Below, in pieces: positions 44,011 to 55,159 of a stretch of 64,000 nucleotides of DNA. This DNA comes from Nocardioides sp. CER19 (GTDB lineage: Bacteria; Actinomycetota; Actinomycetes; Propionibacteriales; Nocardioidaceae). Numbering within the stretch: the stretch's first letter is position 1; each line of letters starts with the position of its first letter. The notes under the pieces were generated by a model. The model did not search any database. It was not told the DNA's origin and worked only from the letters and a program-made list of their open reading frames with translations. The stretch covers positions 62,001 to 126,000 of the forward strand of contig NZ_JARVWS010000001.1 of the NCBI RefSeq assembly GCF_029846275.1. Reading direction: 5' to 3'. Position numbers and translations under genes: made by a program.

Positions 44011-46398
44011 ATGCCGAGCCCCCGAATGGACCGCCTCCCGGCCTCGCGCCTGCTTCCCCACCTGGGTGTGATGCTGGCGGTGGCCGCCGTGCTCGGCGCC
44101 GTGGTGGCCGGCCTGGCGATCCCGTTCGCGGGCGTCGCCGGCATCGGGGCGCGCAACGTCGCCCGCAGCATGGACGACCTGCCGGCCGAGCTGGAGACGG
44201 GCGACCTCGCGCAGCGGACGCGGATCCTCGACAGCGAGGGCAAGCTCATCACCACGCTCTACGACGAGAACCGGATCAACCGCCCGCTGAGCCAGATCTC
44301 GCGCAACATGGTGACGGCGCTGGTTTCGATCGAGGACTACCGCTTCTACCAGCACGGCGCCCTCGACCTGAAGGGCACGCTGCGCGCGTTCGTGACCAAC
44401 CAGGCCAACAGCGGCGTGGTCCAGGGCGGCTCCTCGCTGACCCAGCAGCTGGTCAAGATGACGCTCATCGCCCAGGCCAAGCAGTCGGGTGACGAGAAGG
44501 CCATCAAGGCCGCCACCGAGGAGTCCTACGCCCGCAAGATCAAGGAGCTGCGCTACGCGATCGCGCTGGAGCAGACCCACAGCAAGGACTGGATCCTCGA
44601 GCGCTACCTCAACGCCGCCTACTTCGGCGACGGCGCCTACGGCGTGCAGGCGGCCGCGAAGCACTACTTCAACGTCAACGCCAACAAGCTCTCGCTGACC
44701 CAGGCGGCGACGCTGGCCGGGCTCGTGAAGAACCCCACCGGCTACGACCCGACCAACTCGCCCGACCGGGCCGTCGCCCGCCGCAACGTGGTGCTCGACC
44801 GGATGGCCCAGCTGCACGCGATCAGCGCGAAGGACGCGGAGGCCGCCAAGGCGGCACCGCTCGGGCTCGACGTCCAGGGCTCGCAGAACGGCTGCGTGAA
44901 CTCGACCGCACCGTTCTTCTGCGACTACGTGCTCAACCGGCTGCTCAGCGACCCGTCGCTCGGCAAGAGCGTCGACGACCGGCGCAGCCTGCTCTACTCG
45001 GGCGGTCTCACGATCAAGACGACGCTCGACCTGCGCTTCCAGAAGGCGGCCGACCAGGCGGTCGCCGCCCACGTCGCGCCCACCGACCAGGCGATCGGCG
45101 CCCTGGCGATGGTGGAGCCCGGCAGCGGTGCGGTCCGAGCGCTCGCCCAGTCGCGGCCGATGGGGCGCGACAAGAAGAAGGGTGAGACCTACCTCAACTA
45201 CATCGTCCCGCAGCGCTTCGGCGACTCGAACGGCTTCCAGGCGGGTTCGACGTTCAAGCTGTTCGTGCTCTCCTCGGCGATCGAGTACAACGGCTTCCCG
45301 CTGCACCAGCAGATCAACTCGCCGGAGCAGAAGGACATCCCCGAGTCCAACTACAAGGGCTGCCCCGGCGACGGCAACCGCGTCGGCGTCTGGCAGGTCC
45401 ACAACTCCACCGACTCCGGCAACATGGACGCCTACTCCGGCACCCGCCTGTCGGTGAACACGTTCTTCGCCCAGCTCGAGGAGATCACCGGGCTGTGCAA
45501 CCCCTACAAGCTCGCGAAGTCGATGGGCCTCGAGCTCGACGACCCCAAGGGTGAGCGCGTGCCGTCCTTCACGCTCGGCATCGCCAGCGTCAGCCCGCTC
45601 GAGATGGCGGAGGCGTACGCGACCGTGGCCGCGCGCGGTTTGCACTGCGACGCCCAGCCGGTCACCGAGATCATCGGGTCCGACGGCAAGCCCGTGAAGG
45701 ACTACGGCAAGTCGTGCCAGCAGGTGATGGCCCAGGGCACCGCCGACGCCGTCAACGACATCCTCCGCGGGGTCCAGGAGCCGGGCGGCTTCGGTGGCGA
45801 CGCCGGGCTCGGCCTCAACATCCCCAGCGCGGCCAAGACCGGAACCATCAACAGCAACATGACGGTCTGGTACGACGGCTACACGCCGTCACTGGCCACC
45901 GCGTCGATGATCGCCGGTGCGAACTCCAAGGGCGAGTGGATCACCCTCAACGGCCAGCACCTCAAGGGCGGCTACGTCGCCACCGCGCACGGCTCGACCA
46001 CGGCCGGCCCGATGTGGGGCGACGCGATGCACGTCATCCAGCAGTGGCTGCCCGACAAGGACTTCGTCAAGCCGAGCCAGAGCGTGATCGACGGCATCCA
46101 GGTCGACGTCCCGTCCGTGGCGGGCATGACGATCAGCCACGCGAAGGACGTCCTCCGCCAGGCCGGCTTCACCACCACCGTCGGCAGCAAGGTCTACTCG
46201 GACTACTCGGTCGGCACGGTGGCCTACAGCAACCCGTCGGGCAAGGCGGCCAAGGGCAGCCCGATCACGGTCTACCCGTCCGCCGGCCCCGAGCCGAAGC
46301 CCAAGCACAACAAGAAGAAGCGCAAGGGCAACCCGCCGCCGTCGTTCCCGTTCAACTGGGGCGGGAACGGCAACGGGAACGGACACGGCGGGCACTAG
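44011..46398 (+). CDS. Bifunctional penicillin-binding protein with PASTA domain (PonA2 type)
   Basis: Class A PBP of 795 residues. It has a membrane anchor near 14-48, a GT51 glycosyltransferase domain (about 70-260) with SIEDYRFYQHGALDLKG holding the catalytic Glu and GGSSLTQQLVKM, and a transpeptidase domain (about 330-640) with GSTFK (Ser413, Lys416), SVN and AAKTGT near 607. One PASTA domain starts VPSVAGMTISHAKDVLRQAG near 698. The tail is Lys-rich then Gly/Asn-rich (GNGNGNGHGGH). It polymerises and crosslinks peptidoglycan, and PonA2-type proteins act under stress or non-growth. Divergent from wblA, which may regulate it. Confidence 0.93.
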   Translation: MPSPRMDRLPASRLLPHLGVMLAVAAVLGAVVAGLAIPFAGVAGIGARNVARSMDDLPAELETGDLAQRTRILDSEGKLITTLYDENRINRPLSQISRNMVTALVSIEDYRFYQHGALDLKGTLRAFVTNQANSGVVQGGSSLTQQLVKMTLIAQAKQSGDEKAIKAATEESYARKIKELRYAIALEQTHSKDWILERYLNAAYFGDGAYGVQAAAKHYFNVNANKLSLTQAATLAGLVKNPTGYDPTNSPDRAVARRNVVLDRMAQLHAISAKDAEAAKAAPLGLDVQGSQNGCVNSTAPFFCDYVLNRLLSDPSLGKSVDDRRSLLYSGGLTIKTTLDLRFQKAADQAVAAHVAPTDQAIGALAMVEPGSGAVRALAQSRPMGRDKKKGETYLNYIVPQRFGDSNGFQAGSTFKLFVLSSAIEYNGFPLHQQINSPEQKDIPESNYKGCPGDGNRVGVWQVHNSTDSGNMDAYSGTRLSVNTFFAQLEEITGLCNPYKLAKSMGLELDDPKGERVPSFTLGIASVSPLEMAEAYATVAARGLHCDAQPVTEIIGSDGKPVKDYGKSCQQVMAQGTADAVNDILRGVQEPGGFGGDAGLGLNIPSAAKTGTINSNMTVWYDGYTPSLATASMIAGANSKGEWITLNGQHLKGGYVATAHGSTTAGPMWGDAMHVIQQWLPDKDFVKPSQSVIDGIQVDVPSVAGMTISHAKDVLRQAGFTTTVGSKVYSDYSVGTVAYSNPSGKAAKGSPITVYPSAGPEPKPKHNKKKRKGNPPPSFPFNWGGNGNGNGHGGH

Positions 46399-46404
46399 CC
46401 CGCC
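46387..46404. terminator. Short hairpin at PBP stop codon
   Basis: GGCGGGC-ACTA-GCCCGCC overlaps the stop and lies between convergent genes. A weak terminator candidate without a U-tract. Confidence 0.4.
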
Positions 46405-46422
46405 GGGCCGGGTCAGGAGCGG

Positions 46423-46881
46423 TCAGGCGCCGAGCTGGCGGCGTACCTCCGCAGCCACGGCGCCGCCGTCCGCACGGCCCCTGACCTGGGGCTGGACGAC
46501 GCCCATGACCTTGCCCATGGCGCGCATGCCCTCGCCGGCGGCGCCGGTCTGCTCGACGGCCTTCGCGACGAGCTCGGCGATCGCGGCCTCGGAGAGCTGC
46601 TCGGGCAGGTAGCCGGCGATGACCGCCGCCTCCGCCTGCTCCTTGTCGGCGCTCTCCTGGCGGCCCCCGTCGGCGAACGCGGTCGCCGCCTCCCGGCGCT
46701 TCTTGGCCTCGCTGGTGAGCACGCCGATGATCTCGTCGTCGGACAGCTCGCGCGACTCCTTGCCGGCGACCTCGGCATTGGTGATGGCGGTGAGCACCAT
46801 CCGCAGCGTCGAGGACCGCACCTCGTCGCGCGCCTTCATGGCGGTCGTGAGGTCGCTGCGCAAGGTGTCCTTCAGGCTCAT
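46423..46881 (-). CDS. GatB/YqeY domain-containing protein
   Basis: A 152-residue YqeY-family protein. TLRSDLTTAMKARDEVRSST near 5-24, YLPEQLSEAAIAELV near 93-107 and MGKVMGVVQPQVRGRADGG near 122-140 are the family blocks, related to the tail of GatB that contacts tRNA. Its physiological role is unclear. ATG 46881 is preferred: CACAAT lies seven bases upstream (leaderless pattern). ATG 46890 would add three residues. Divergent from the phosphoesterase gene across 26 bases. Confidence 0.88.
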   Translation of the reverse strand: MSLKDTLRSDLTTAMKARDEVRSSTLRMVLTAITNAEVAGKESRELSDDEIIGVLTSEAKKRREAATAFADGGRQESADKEQAEAAVIAGYLPEQLSEAAIAELVAKAVEQTGAAGEGMRAMGKVMGVVQPQVRGRADGGAVAAEVRRQLGA

Positions 46882-46907
46882 GTGGATCATTGTGGCAGCC
46901 TTGCGGC

Positions 46908-47849
46908 ATGCGTCTCGCTCCCGTTCTCGGCCGCGCCCTCGCCACCACGGTCGCGGCCGGTGCGACGGCCGGCGCCGGCCTGACGGCGTACGCGCTGTGG
47001 GAGGCCCGGCAGTACACGCTGCGCCGCGTGACCGTGCCGGTCCTTCCGGCGGGCGCTCGGCCGGTGCGGGTGCTGCATCTCTCCGACATCCACCTCGTCC
47101 CCGGGCAGCAGCGGAAGATCGAGTGGCTCTCGTCGCTGGCCGTGCTGCGTCCCGACCTGGTCGTCAACACCGGTGACAACCTGGCCCACCGTGACTCGGT
47201 GCCGGTGCTGGCCGAGGCGCTCGGGCCGCTCCTCGACGTGCCCGGCGTCTTCGTGCTCGGTTCCAACGACTACTTCTCGGCGCGGCTGCGCAACCCGCTC
47301 CGCTACCTGCTCCCCGACAACGGGAAGCGGCACACGAACGTCCCCCAGCTGCCCTGGCGGGACCTGGTCGGGACGTTCGAGACCGCCGGGTGGAGCAACC
47401 TCACCAACCGGCGCACCGTGCTGAAGGTCGGCGAGCTGACGGTCGCCTTCGCCGGCGTCGACGACCCGCACCTGCGCTTCGACCGCCTCGGCGATGTCGC
47501 CGGGCCCGCCGACCTCCGCGCCGACCTCCGGCTGGGCGTCGCCCACGCGCCGTACCTGCGGGTGCTGGATGCGTTCGCTCGGGACGGGTACGACGCGATC
47601 CTGGCGGGCCACACCCACGGCGGCCAGGTCTGCCTGCCCGGTGGTCGCGCCCTCACGACGAACTGCGACATCGAGCCGGAGCGGGCCCGCGGTCTCCACC
47701 GCCACCCGGCCGCCTCCGCCCCCGGCGACCCGGGGTCGGCCTGGCTGCACGTGTCGGCGGGGGTGGGCACGTCGCCGTACGCCCGGATCCGCGTCGCGTG
47801 CCGCCCCGAGGCCACCCTGCTCACGCTCGTGGACGCCGATTACAGGTGA
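46908..47849 (+). CDS. Metallophosphoesterase, membrane-anchored (Rv3683 type)
   Basis: A 313-residue calcineurin-like phosphoesterase. After an N-terminal span (about 8-28), the metal site appears in order: HLSDIHL near 56-62, [11 protein letters not shown] near 85-95, GSNDYF near 118-123, VAHAP and GHTHGGQ near 237-243. It is similar to YkuE/LpxH-type enzymes that remove phosphate from lipids or wall precursors, which fits its place beside a PBP. CAGCCT six bases before the ATG supports a leaderless start at 46908. Confidence 0.88.
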   Translation: MRLAPVLGRALATTVAAGATAGAGLTAYALWEARQYTLRRVTVPVLPAGARPVRVLHLSDIHLVPGQQRKIEWLSSLAVLRPDLVVNTGDNLAHRDSVPVLAEALGPLLDVPGVFVLGSNDYFSARLRNPLRYLLPDNGKRHTNVPQLPWRDLVGTFETAGWSNLTNRRTVLKVGELTVAFAGVDDPHLRFDRLGDVAGPADLRADLRLGVAHAPYLRVLDAFARDGYDAILAGHTHGGQVCLPGGRALTTNCDIEPERARGLHRHPAASAPGDPGSAWLHVSAGVGTSPYARIRVACRPEATLLTLVDADYR

Positions 47850-47915
47850 CACCAGGGGCTCCGGTATGCTCCCCTGCTTGTGAGCCCCCGCCGAAAAGGT
47901 GGGGCGTTCGCGACT

Positions 47916-47989
<74 letters not shown>

Positions 47990-48008
47990 CCGGCTGATGA
48001 AGCAGGTC

Positions 48009-48046
48009 AGAGGCGGTTCGGCGAAGGCCGAGCCGCCTCTTTCCTT
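48009..48046 (+). terminator. Intrinsic terminator of tRNA-Pro
   Basis: A 14-bp stem AGAGGCGGTTCGGC / GCCGAGCCGCCTCT (one G-U) with a four-base loop, followed by TTCCTT. Confidence 0.85.
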
Positions 48047-48061
48047 GTCCGGACCCGGACG

Positions 48062-48907
48062 TCAGGCCCGGCGGACGGTGACGTCGCCGAAGGACGTGGA
48101 CGCGTGGATCTCCACCTTGTCGGCGCTCTCGCCGGGCGCTCCGGACGCCGTGAGCTCGTTGCGCACCTTGCCGAACTTCGTGGAGACGTCGAGCCAGGCG
48201 GCGGTGCCCTCGTGGACGCCGACCTCGATCCCGCTCATCGCCGTCTCGAGGGTCAGCGTTCCGTGCGCCGCGTCGAGCACGCGGACCGTGCCCATCGCGC
48301 TCTTCGCATCCACGTCGTCGGTCGCTCCCTCGACGGTGATGTCGCCGTTGGCCACCCGGACCTCGAGCGGGCCGTGCGCGGCTCCGACGACCGCGGCGCC
48401 GTTGGAGTTCTTGAGTACGCCGCCCACGACCAGCTCGCCCAGCTGCAGCCGGCCCGAGGAGATCGAGACGGTCGCCTTGCCGGTGACGCGGTCGCCGCGG
48501 ACGTTGCCGGCCGACGTGCTCACGGACAGGGCGGCGGTCTCGTCCAGGTGGATGTCGCCGGCACTGGTCTTGTAGGTGACGTCACCGAGCCGGCCGGTGA
48601 CCTGCAGGTCGCCCATGGCGGTGCTGCCCTCGAGGTGCGAGCCGGCGGGCAGTGCGACGGCGACGGCGATCGCACGGGTCTTGTTGGACCAGCTCAACGG
48701 CTTGGCCCGGGGCGCCTTGACCGTCAAGGTCCCGTTGGTGAAGCCGACCGTGGTGCGGGCGGCGGCCTCCACGTCGGACTCGTTGTCCGGGTCGGCGGGG
48801 CGTACCTCGACGACCGTGTCCACCCGGTCGCTCGCGACGATGGTGACGTCGCCGACGACGGGCTCGATGATGGCGGTGATCGGCTCAGGGGTGCTGAACG
48901 TGGGCAT
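48062..48907 (-). CDS. DUF4097-family beta-strand repeat protein
   Basis: A 281-residue protein made of short repeating beta strands of the type GDLQVTGRLGDVTYKTSAGD, typical of DUF4097/adhesin-like right-handed beta helices. It has no signal peptide or membrane span, so it is predicted cytosolic. An AGAGGA precedes ATG 48907. It lies 44 bases downstream of the ribbon-helix-helix gene in the same direction, and this gene pair recurs in actinomycetes. The function is unknown. A polymerising scaffold is possible by analogy with bactofilin-like folds. Confidence 0.85.
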   Translation of the reverse strand: MPTFSTPEPITAIIEPVVGDVTIVASDRVDTVVEVRPADPDNESDVEAAARTTVGFTNGTLTVKAPRAKPLSWSNKTRAIAVAVALPAGSHLEGSTAMGDLQVTGRLGDVTYKTSAGDIHLDETAALSVSTSAGNVRGDRVTGKATVSISSGRLQLGELVVGGVLKNSNGAAVVGAAHGPLEVRVANGDITVEGATDDVDAKSAMGTVRVLDAAHGTLTLETAMSGIEVGVHEGTAAWLDVSTKFGKVRNELTASGAPGESADKVEIHASTSFGDVTVRRA

Positions 48908-48951
48908 GGCTGGTGTTCCTCTCCGGTTGAGTGGTTCTGGGGGCGGCCCGG

Positions 48952-49482
48952 TCAGCTGACCCAGCCGGTGTAGCGCTGCTGCTTGGACCGGCCGCCGGTC
49001 GACGGCGGGTCGACGTCGGCCGATGGGTGGTGCGGCGTGCGGAGTGCTGCGGACGCGGCCCGGGTCAGCCAGGCGTTGACGGAGCGTCCCTGGCCCGCGG
49101 CCGCCTCCTCGATCCGCGCCTTGAGCGGCTCGGGGACGCGGAAGTTGATGCGAGCGGTGGCGGCGTCGCCGTCGAACGAGGCCTCGTCCTCTTCCGCCTG
49201 GGCCGCCGATGGCGCCATCCGTGGCGCCACCGCCTCCGCGGTCGGCAGGGTGACGGCGAAGCTCGGCTCGCCGCCGCGCAGCCGCACCTCGACGGAGCCG
49301 GGCGCCAGGTCCCGGGTGATCTCGTCCGCCGCCGCGGAGAGCGCCTCGAGCAGGGCCAGCTGGAACGCGGAGGCCAGCGGGGCGCTCAGCCGGTCGGCCA
49401 TCGCCACGGCCTCCGGGCCGCCGGCCGCGGCGGCGACCGCGAGCTCCTGGCGAACCCTGTCCACGAATCTCATGACGTCCAT
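48952..49482 (-). CDS. Ribbon-helix-helix (HicB/Arc-type) regulator
   Basis: A 176-residue protein. The C-terminal part ATARINFRVPEPLKARIEEA then GQGRSVNAWLTRAASAAL (about 107-146) is a ribbon-helix-helix DNA-binding domain. The N-terminal 70 residues are helical and may dimerise or sense a signal. It is often annotated as an antitoxin, but no HicA-like toxin is adjacent, and the DUF4097 gene follows instead. The start is ATG 49482 or 49473. Three operator palindromes at 49481-49512 overlap the start and promoter, so strong autorepression is expected. Confidence 0.82.
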   Translation of the reverse strand: MDVMRFVDRVRQELAVAAAAGGPEAVAMADRLSAPLASAFQLALLEALSAAADEITRDLAPGSVEVRLRGGEPSFAVTLPTAEAVAPRMAPSAAQAEEDEASFDGDAATARINFRVPEPLKARIEEAAAGQGRSVNAWLTRAASAALRTPHHPSADVDPPSTGGRSKQQRYTGWVS

Positions 49483-49512
49483 GGCGCCATCATGGCACCA
49501 TTATGGCGCCAT
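49481..49512. promoter_or_regulatory. Three-site operator array, 11-bp period
   Basis: ATGGCGCCAT (49481-49490), ATGGCACCAT (49492-49501) and ATGGCGCCAT (49503-49512) are 10-bp palindromes with one-base spacers, hence in helical phase. CATAAT at 49500-49505 on the minus strand (the likely RHH-gene -10) lies across sites 2 and 3. The same hexamer position is 17 bases upstream of the GNAT -10. Confidence 0.75.
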
Positions 49513-49522
49513 GGCAAGGCAT

Positions 49523-49528
49523 TAGTGT
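49523..49528 (+). promoter_or_regulatory. -10 element for leaderless GNAT gene
   Basis: TAGTGT, seven bases, GTG at 49536. Confidence 0.5.
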
Positions 49529-49535
49529 CAGCAGC

Positions 49536-50018
49536 GTGGAGGCCGAGGACAGGGACGACCGCGGGCTGCGAGTCGGTGGCGCAGACGATGCCGTCCTGCT
49601 CGGCCGGATGCTCTTCGAGTTCAACGCCGAGTTCGGGCAGACCGAGCCTGCCGCGGAGGTGATGGCGGAGCTGGCCGGCCCGCAGCTCGCGAGCGGTGAG
49701 GTGGCGGTCGTCTTCGGGCCGGGAGACCCGCCGGTCGGCTTCGCGCAGCTGCGCTTTCGCAACTCGCTCTACGAGGCCGGCCCGGATGCCTGTCTCGAGG
49801 AGCTCTGGGTGCGACCTCCGGCTCGCGGCACCGGCCTGGGCCGCGCGCTGCTCGAGGCGGCGATGGACCTCGCCCGCCGGCACGGAGCCACGCGGATCGA
49901 CCTCAACACCTCGGTCGACGACGAGGTCGCGCGGGCGCTCTATGTGAAGTGCGGCTTCACCAACGAGGAGTTCGGGTCCGGCGGTCCCTCGATGCTCTAC
50001 TACGAGCGGGACCTGTGA
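49536..50018 (+). CDS. GNAT family N-acetyltransferase
   Basis: A 160-residue acetyltransferase. VGFAQLRFRNSLY (beta-2/3), LEELWVRPPARGTGLGRALL with the acetyl-CoA loop RGTGLG near 97-103, then DLARRHGATRIDLNTSVDD and ALYVKCGF near 140 complete the fold. The start is set at GTG 49536 by the -10 spacing. The ATG at 49511 would lie over the operator array. Divergent from the RHH gene, whose operators cover its promoter, so the two are probably co-regulated. Substrate unknown. Confidence 0.85.
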   Translation: MEAEDRDDRGLRVGGADDAVLLGRMLFEFNAEFGQTEPAAEVMAELAGPQLASGEVAVVFGPGDPPVGFAQLRFRNSLYEAGPDACLEELWVRPPARGTGLGRALLEAAMDLARRHGATRIDLNTSVDDEVARALYVKCGFTNEEFGSGGPSMLYYERDL

Positions 50019-50051
50019 CCCCTGGCCGCCCGGCCGACAGGTGCGAGCCGG

Positions 50052-50642
50052 TCAGCCGCGACCGTTGAGCTTGTCGGCGAACTGGACGCCGATCCGGCTG
50101 GCGAGCCCGGTGAGCGCTTCGTCCAACGTCTCCGCCACGACGAGGTCGTCCATCACCTCCTGGCGTACGAAGCCGGCGTCGACGAGGCCCTGCAGAGCGG
50201 TGAGCATCGGGTTCCAGAACCCGCCGACGTTGAAGAAGCAGACCGGGTCGTCGTTGAAGCCGATCTGCCGCCAGCTCCAGACCTCGATGATCTCCTCGAG
50301 GGTGCCGAGTCCCCCGGGAAGGCACAGGAACGCGTCGGCGTACTCGGCCATGAGGGCCTTGCGCTCGTGCATCGTGTCGACGACACGGACCTCGGAGAGG
50401 TCGTCGCGCCCCCACTCCCGCTCGACCATCGACCGCGGGATCACGCCGACGACCTCACCGCCCGCGTCCAAGGCACCCTGGGAGACGGCGCCCATGAGGC
50501 CGTGGCCGCCTGCGCCGTAGACCAGGCCGATGCCGCGCTCGGCGAGCCCCCGGCCCAGGTCGTACGCCGCCCGGGTCATCGTCTCGTCGTGGCCGGACAC
50601 GGACCCGCAGAAGACCGCCACGCGGCGAAGCTCGGAATGCAC
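50052..50642 (-). CDS. LOG family protein (Rossmann-fold phosphoribohydrolase)
   Basis: A 196-residue LOG/TIGR00730 protein. CGSVSG near 12-17, GAGGHGLMGAV near 43-53, the MHERKALM block and the active-site motif PGGLGTLEEIIEVWSW near 108-123 are all present. LOG enzymes release the base from nucleoside 5'-monophosphates, either as cytokinin activation or as general nucleotide 5'-monophosphate nucleosidase. TAGGCT six bases before GTG 50642 suggests leaderless transcription. Confidence 0.92.
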   Translation of the reverse strand: MHSELRRVAVFCGSVSGHDETMTRAAYDLGRGLAERGIGLVYGAGGHGLMGAVSQGALDAGGEVVGVIPRSMVEREWGRDDLSEVRVVDTMHERKALMAEYADAFLCLPGGLGTLEEIIEVWSWRQIGFNDDPVCFFNVGGFWNPMLTALQGLVDAGFVRQEVMDDLVVAETLDEALTGLASRIGVQFADKLNGRG

Positions 50643-50648
50643 ACGCGC

Positions 50649-50654
50649 AGCCTA
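50649..50654 (-). promoter_or_regulatory. -10 element for leaderless LOG gene
   Basis: TAGGCT on the minus strand, six bases, GTG at 50642. Confidence 0.5.
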
Positions 50655-50719
50655 GGGGCGGGTGGCGGCTTCGGCGTTCGTGGCCCGTTCGGGGCGGCCC
50701 GACGTGCCACACTGCCGCC

Positions 50720-51400
50720 ATGGGGTCAGAGGAGGACAAGCCGTCGCTCGAGGCGCCGTCGCTGGGCTTCCGGAGGCGGAGGAAGACTCCTCCGGCCGCG
50801 AGCGGTGAGCAGTCGACCGAACCGGATCCGCCGACGGTTGACCACGCACCGCCCACGGCGACCGTCACCGCGCCGGAGCTGCCCTCGGTCCTCGAAGCAG
50901 CGCTCGAGCCGGAGCCCCGCCCCGAGCCGGAGCCAGCGGTCGAGGGCACCAGGACGCTGCGTCGTCCCCAGCGTCGTCCCCGGCGCCGGCGCGGGCAGCC
51001 GGCCGCCCGCCGCCCGCTGAACGGGCACCTCGCAGCGGCCGGCGCCGGGCTCGTCGTCGGCGCCTTCCTGGTGCTCGCGACGCTCGGCGGGCTGCAGGCG
51101 TGCGAGTCGATCCGCGGTACGACGAGCTGCGGCGGCGGGCCGGGCTTCCTCCTGCTGGTCCTGATCGTCGTCGTCGCGGTGGTCATCGGTGCGCTCCTGC
51201 TGCGATGGGCGCAGGTGCCCAGCGCGGGCAGCATCAGCTTCCTGGCGGTCGCCCTGGTGTCGGTGCTCACCGTGCTCTTCCTGCTCGACGAGCTCGACCA
51301 GGTCACCGGTGCGGTCGTGGTGGGGGTGCTGACGATCGCGTCGTACCTGCTCGCGCACTGGGTGACCGTGCGCTACATCGACGCGGTCGACGCGGCCTGA
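50720..51400 (+). CDS. Hypothetical membrane protein with charged N-terminal domain
   Basis: A 226-residue protein. Residues 1-100 are disordered in character: Pro/Glu-rich (LEPEPRPEPEPAVEG) then Arg-rich (RRPQRRPRRRRGQ). Four membrane spans follow at about 106-126, 143-162, 172-190 and 195-216. Two cysteines (QACES, TSCGG) flank the first loop. No family recognised. A possible -10 CACACT lies six bases before the ATG. It is a single gene between divergent LOG and convergent asd. Confidence 0.7.
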   Translation: MGSEEDKPSLEAPSLGFRRRRKTPPAASGEQSTEPDPPTVDHAPPTATVTAPELPSVLEAALEPEPRPEPEPAVEGTRTLRRPQRRPRRRRGQPAARRPLNGHLAAAGAGLVVGAFLVLATLGGLQACESIRGTTSCGGGPGFLLLVLIVVVAVVIGALLLRWAQVPSAGSISFLAVALVSVLTVLFLLDELDQVTGAVVVGVLTIASYLLAHWVTVRYIDAVDAA

Positions 51401-51530
51401 GTCGGCGTCACGACCGAGCAGCCCGCCCGAGCCTGCGCTCAGGATCGTGCCCTCCAGGCGAGGAACACGACACCGGCATGCCCGCCCGGACGCGCCGTCT
51501 CATCGCCCCGTCACGCCCGGGGACGGGGCC

Positions 51531-53875
<2,345 letters not shown>

Positions 53876-53965
53876 AGCTGAATCCTTGATCGACGGGGGA
53901 AGAACGGGCCCGAGTCTAGTCGGCGGCGCGGAGCACGCCCCGTCGATATCGCAGTGCGGGCGTCC

Positions 53966-54565
53966 TCAGAGCGCGGCGTCGCCCTCGAGGATCTCCTCGG
54001 CGACCGCCAGGTCCTCCTCCTCGCCGCTGAACTCGGTGTCGAGCCGGTCGTGCGAGACGACGGTGAGCAGCGCGTTGAGCGCGGCGCCGGCCAGGTTGCC
54101 CCAGTTGGAGACGTAGGAGAACTGCCACCACCACAGCGCCTCGTCGGCATCGCCGCGGCGGTAGTGACGCAGCCCGTTCTCGAGATCGGCGGCGATGGCG
54201 GTGAGGTCGTCGGAGAGCTGGCTGACGACGATCTCGGGCGCATACGGGTCGAAGACGAAGCTGTAGGTGTCGGCGTCGCCGAGCATGTCGGCGAGCCGCA
54301 GCCGCAGGTCGTCGACGTCGGCCTCGGGCCCGACGTCGGGCTGGTACTCCTGCCGCGGCTCGAAGTCACGCTGCGCCCCCAGCCGTGCCCCGGCGAGCAG
54401 CACCTGGCTCACCTCGAGGAGGAGCAGGGGTACGGCGCTGCCGCTGTCACCCCCGGCCCCGATGGCACGGAGGGCGATCAGGAAGCTCTCGACCTGGTCG
54501 GCGATCTCCTCGGCGAACTGGCGCTCCGCACTGTCGCCCATGACCTGGCTGGTCTCCTCGCTCAT
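53966..54565 (-). CDS. DUF5063 domain-containing protein
   Basis: A 199-residue acidic protein. [20 protein letters not shown] near 105-124 and [20 protein letters not shown] near 139-158 form the recognisable DUF5063 core. No signal peptide, no metal motif. Its start overlaps the recR stop (ATGA at 54562-54565), so it belongs to the dnaX-ybaB-recR-DUF5063 operon. This suggests a link to replication or repair, but no function is known. Confidence 0.85.
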   Translation of the reverse strand: MSEETSQVMGDSAERQFAEEIADQVESFLIALRAIGAGGDSGSAVPLLLLEVSQVLLAGARLGAQRDFEPRQEYQPDVGPEADVDDLRLRLADMLGDADTYSFVFDPYAPEIVVSQLSDDLTAIAADLENGLRHYRRGDADEALWWWQFSYVSNWGNLAGAALNALLTVVSHDRLDTEFSGEEEDLAVAEEILEGDAAL

Positions 54566-55158
54566 TGTGCTGCCCTCCGTCCGGCGAACGCGCGGCCGAG
54601 CGTGACCTCGTCGGCGTACTCCAAGTCTCCGCCCACCGGTAGCCCGCTCGCCAGCCGGGTCACCGTCAGGCCCAGCGGCGCGAGCTGACGGGTGAGGTAG
54701 GTCGCGGTCGCCTCGCCCTCCAGGTTGGGGTCGGTGGCGAGGATGATCTCGGTGAGCTGGGTGTCGTTGAGCCGGGTCATCAGCTCGCGGATCCGCAGCT
54801 GGTCGGGGCCGATGCCGTCGATCGGGCTGATCGCGCCGCCGAGGACGTGGTAGCGGCCGCGGAACTCCCGGGTCCGCTCGATCGCCACGACGTCCTTGTA
54901 CTCCTCCACCACGCACAGCACCGTCGGGTCACGCCGCGGGTCGCGGCAGATCCGGCAGGTCTCCTCCTCGGAGACGTTGAAGCAGATGTTGCAGAACTTC
55001 ACCCGCTGCTTGACCTCGATGAGCACGTCGGCGAGGCGGCGTACGTCGACCGGGTCGGCCTGCAGCAGGTGGAACGCGATCCGCTGCGCACTCTTGGGGC
55101 CGACGCCGGGAAGCCGGCCGAGCTCGTCGATGAGGTCCTGGACGACGCCTTCGTACAA
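54562..55158 (-). CDS. recR: Recombination protein RecR
   Basis: A 198-residue RecR with helix-hairpin-helix [20 protein letters not shown] near 12-31, the four-Cys zinc motif [16 protein letters not shown] near 57-72 and a TOPRIM domain ([17 protein letters not shown] near 80-96; [15 protein letters not shown] near 137-151). It acts with RecO/RecF to load RecA on gapped DNA. The start is TTG 55158, one base past the ybaB stop. It gives the canonical [15 protein letters not shown]-terminus, while the frame further upstream runs into ybaB. Confidence 0.94.
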   Translation of the reverse strand: MYEGVVQDLIDELGRLPGVGPKSAQRIAFHLLQADPVDVRRLADVLIEVKQRVKFCNICFNVSEEETCRICRDPRRDPTVLCVVEEYKDVVAIERTREFRGRYHVLGGAISPIDGIGPDQLRIRELMTRLNDTQLTEIILATDPNLEGEATATYLTRQLAPLGLTVTRLASGLPVGGDLEYADEVTLGRAFAGRRAAQ

Positions 55159-55159
55159 C

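Noticed and set aside
48952..49482. HicAB-type toxin-antitoxin system
   Set aside because: The RHH protein has no adjacent toxin-sized partner. The downstream gene is a 281-residue DUF4097 protein.
50070..50090. Further copy of the dispersed repeat in the LOG gene (GAGCTTGTCGGCGAAC)
   Set aside because: The match to the core is too short and lies in a conserved C-terminal sequence, so chance is likely.
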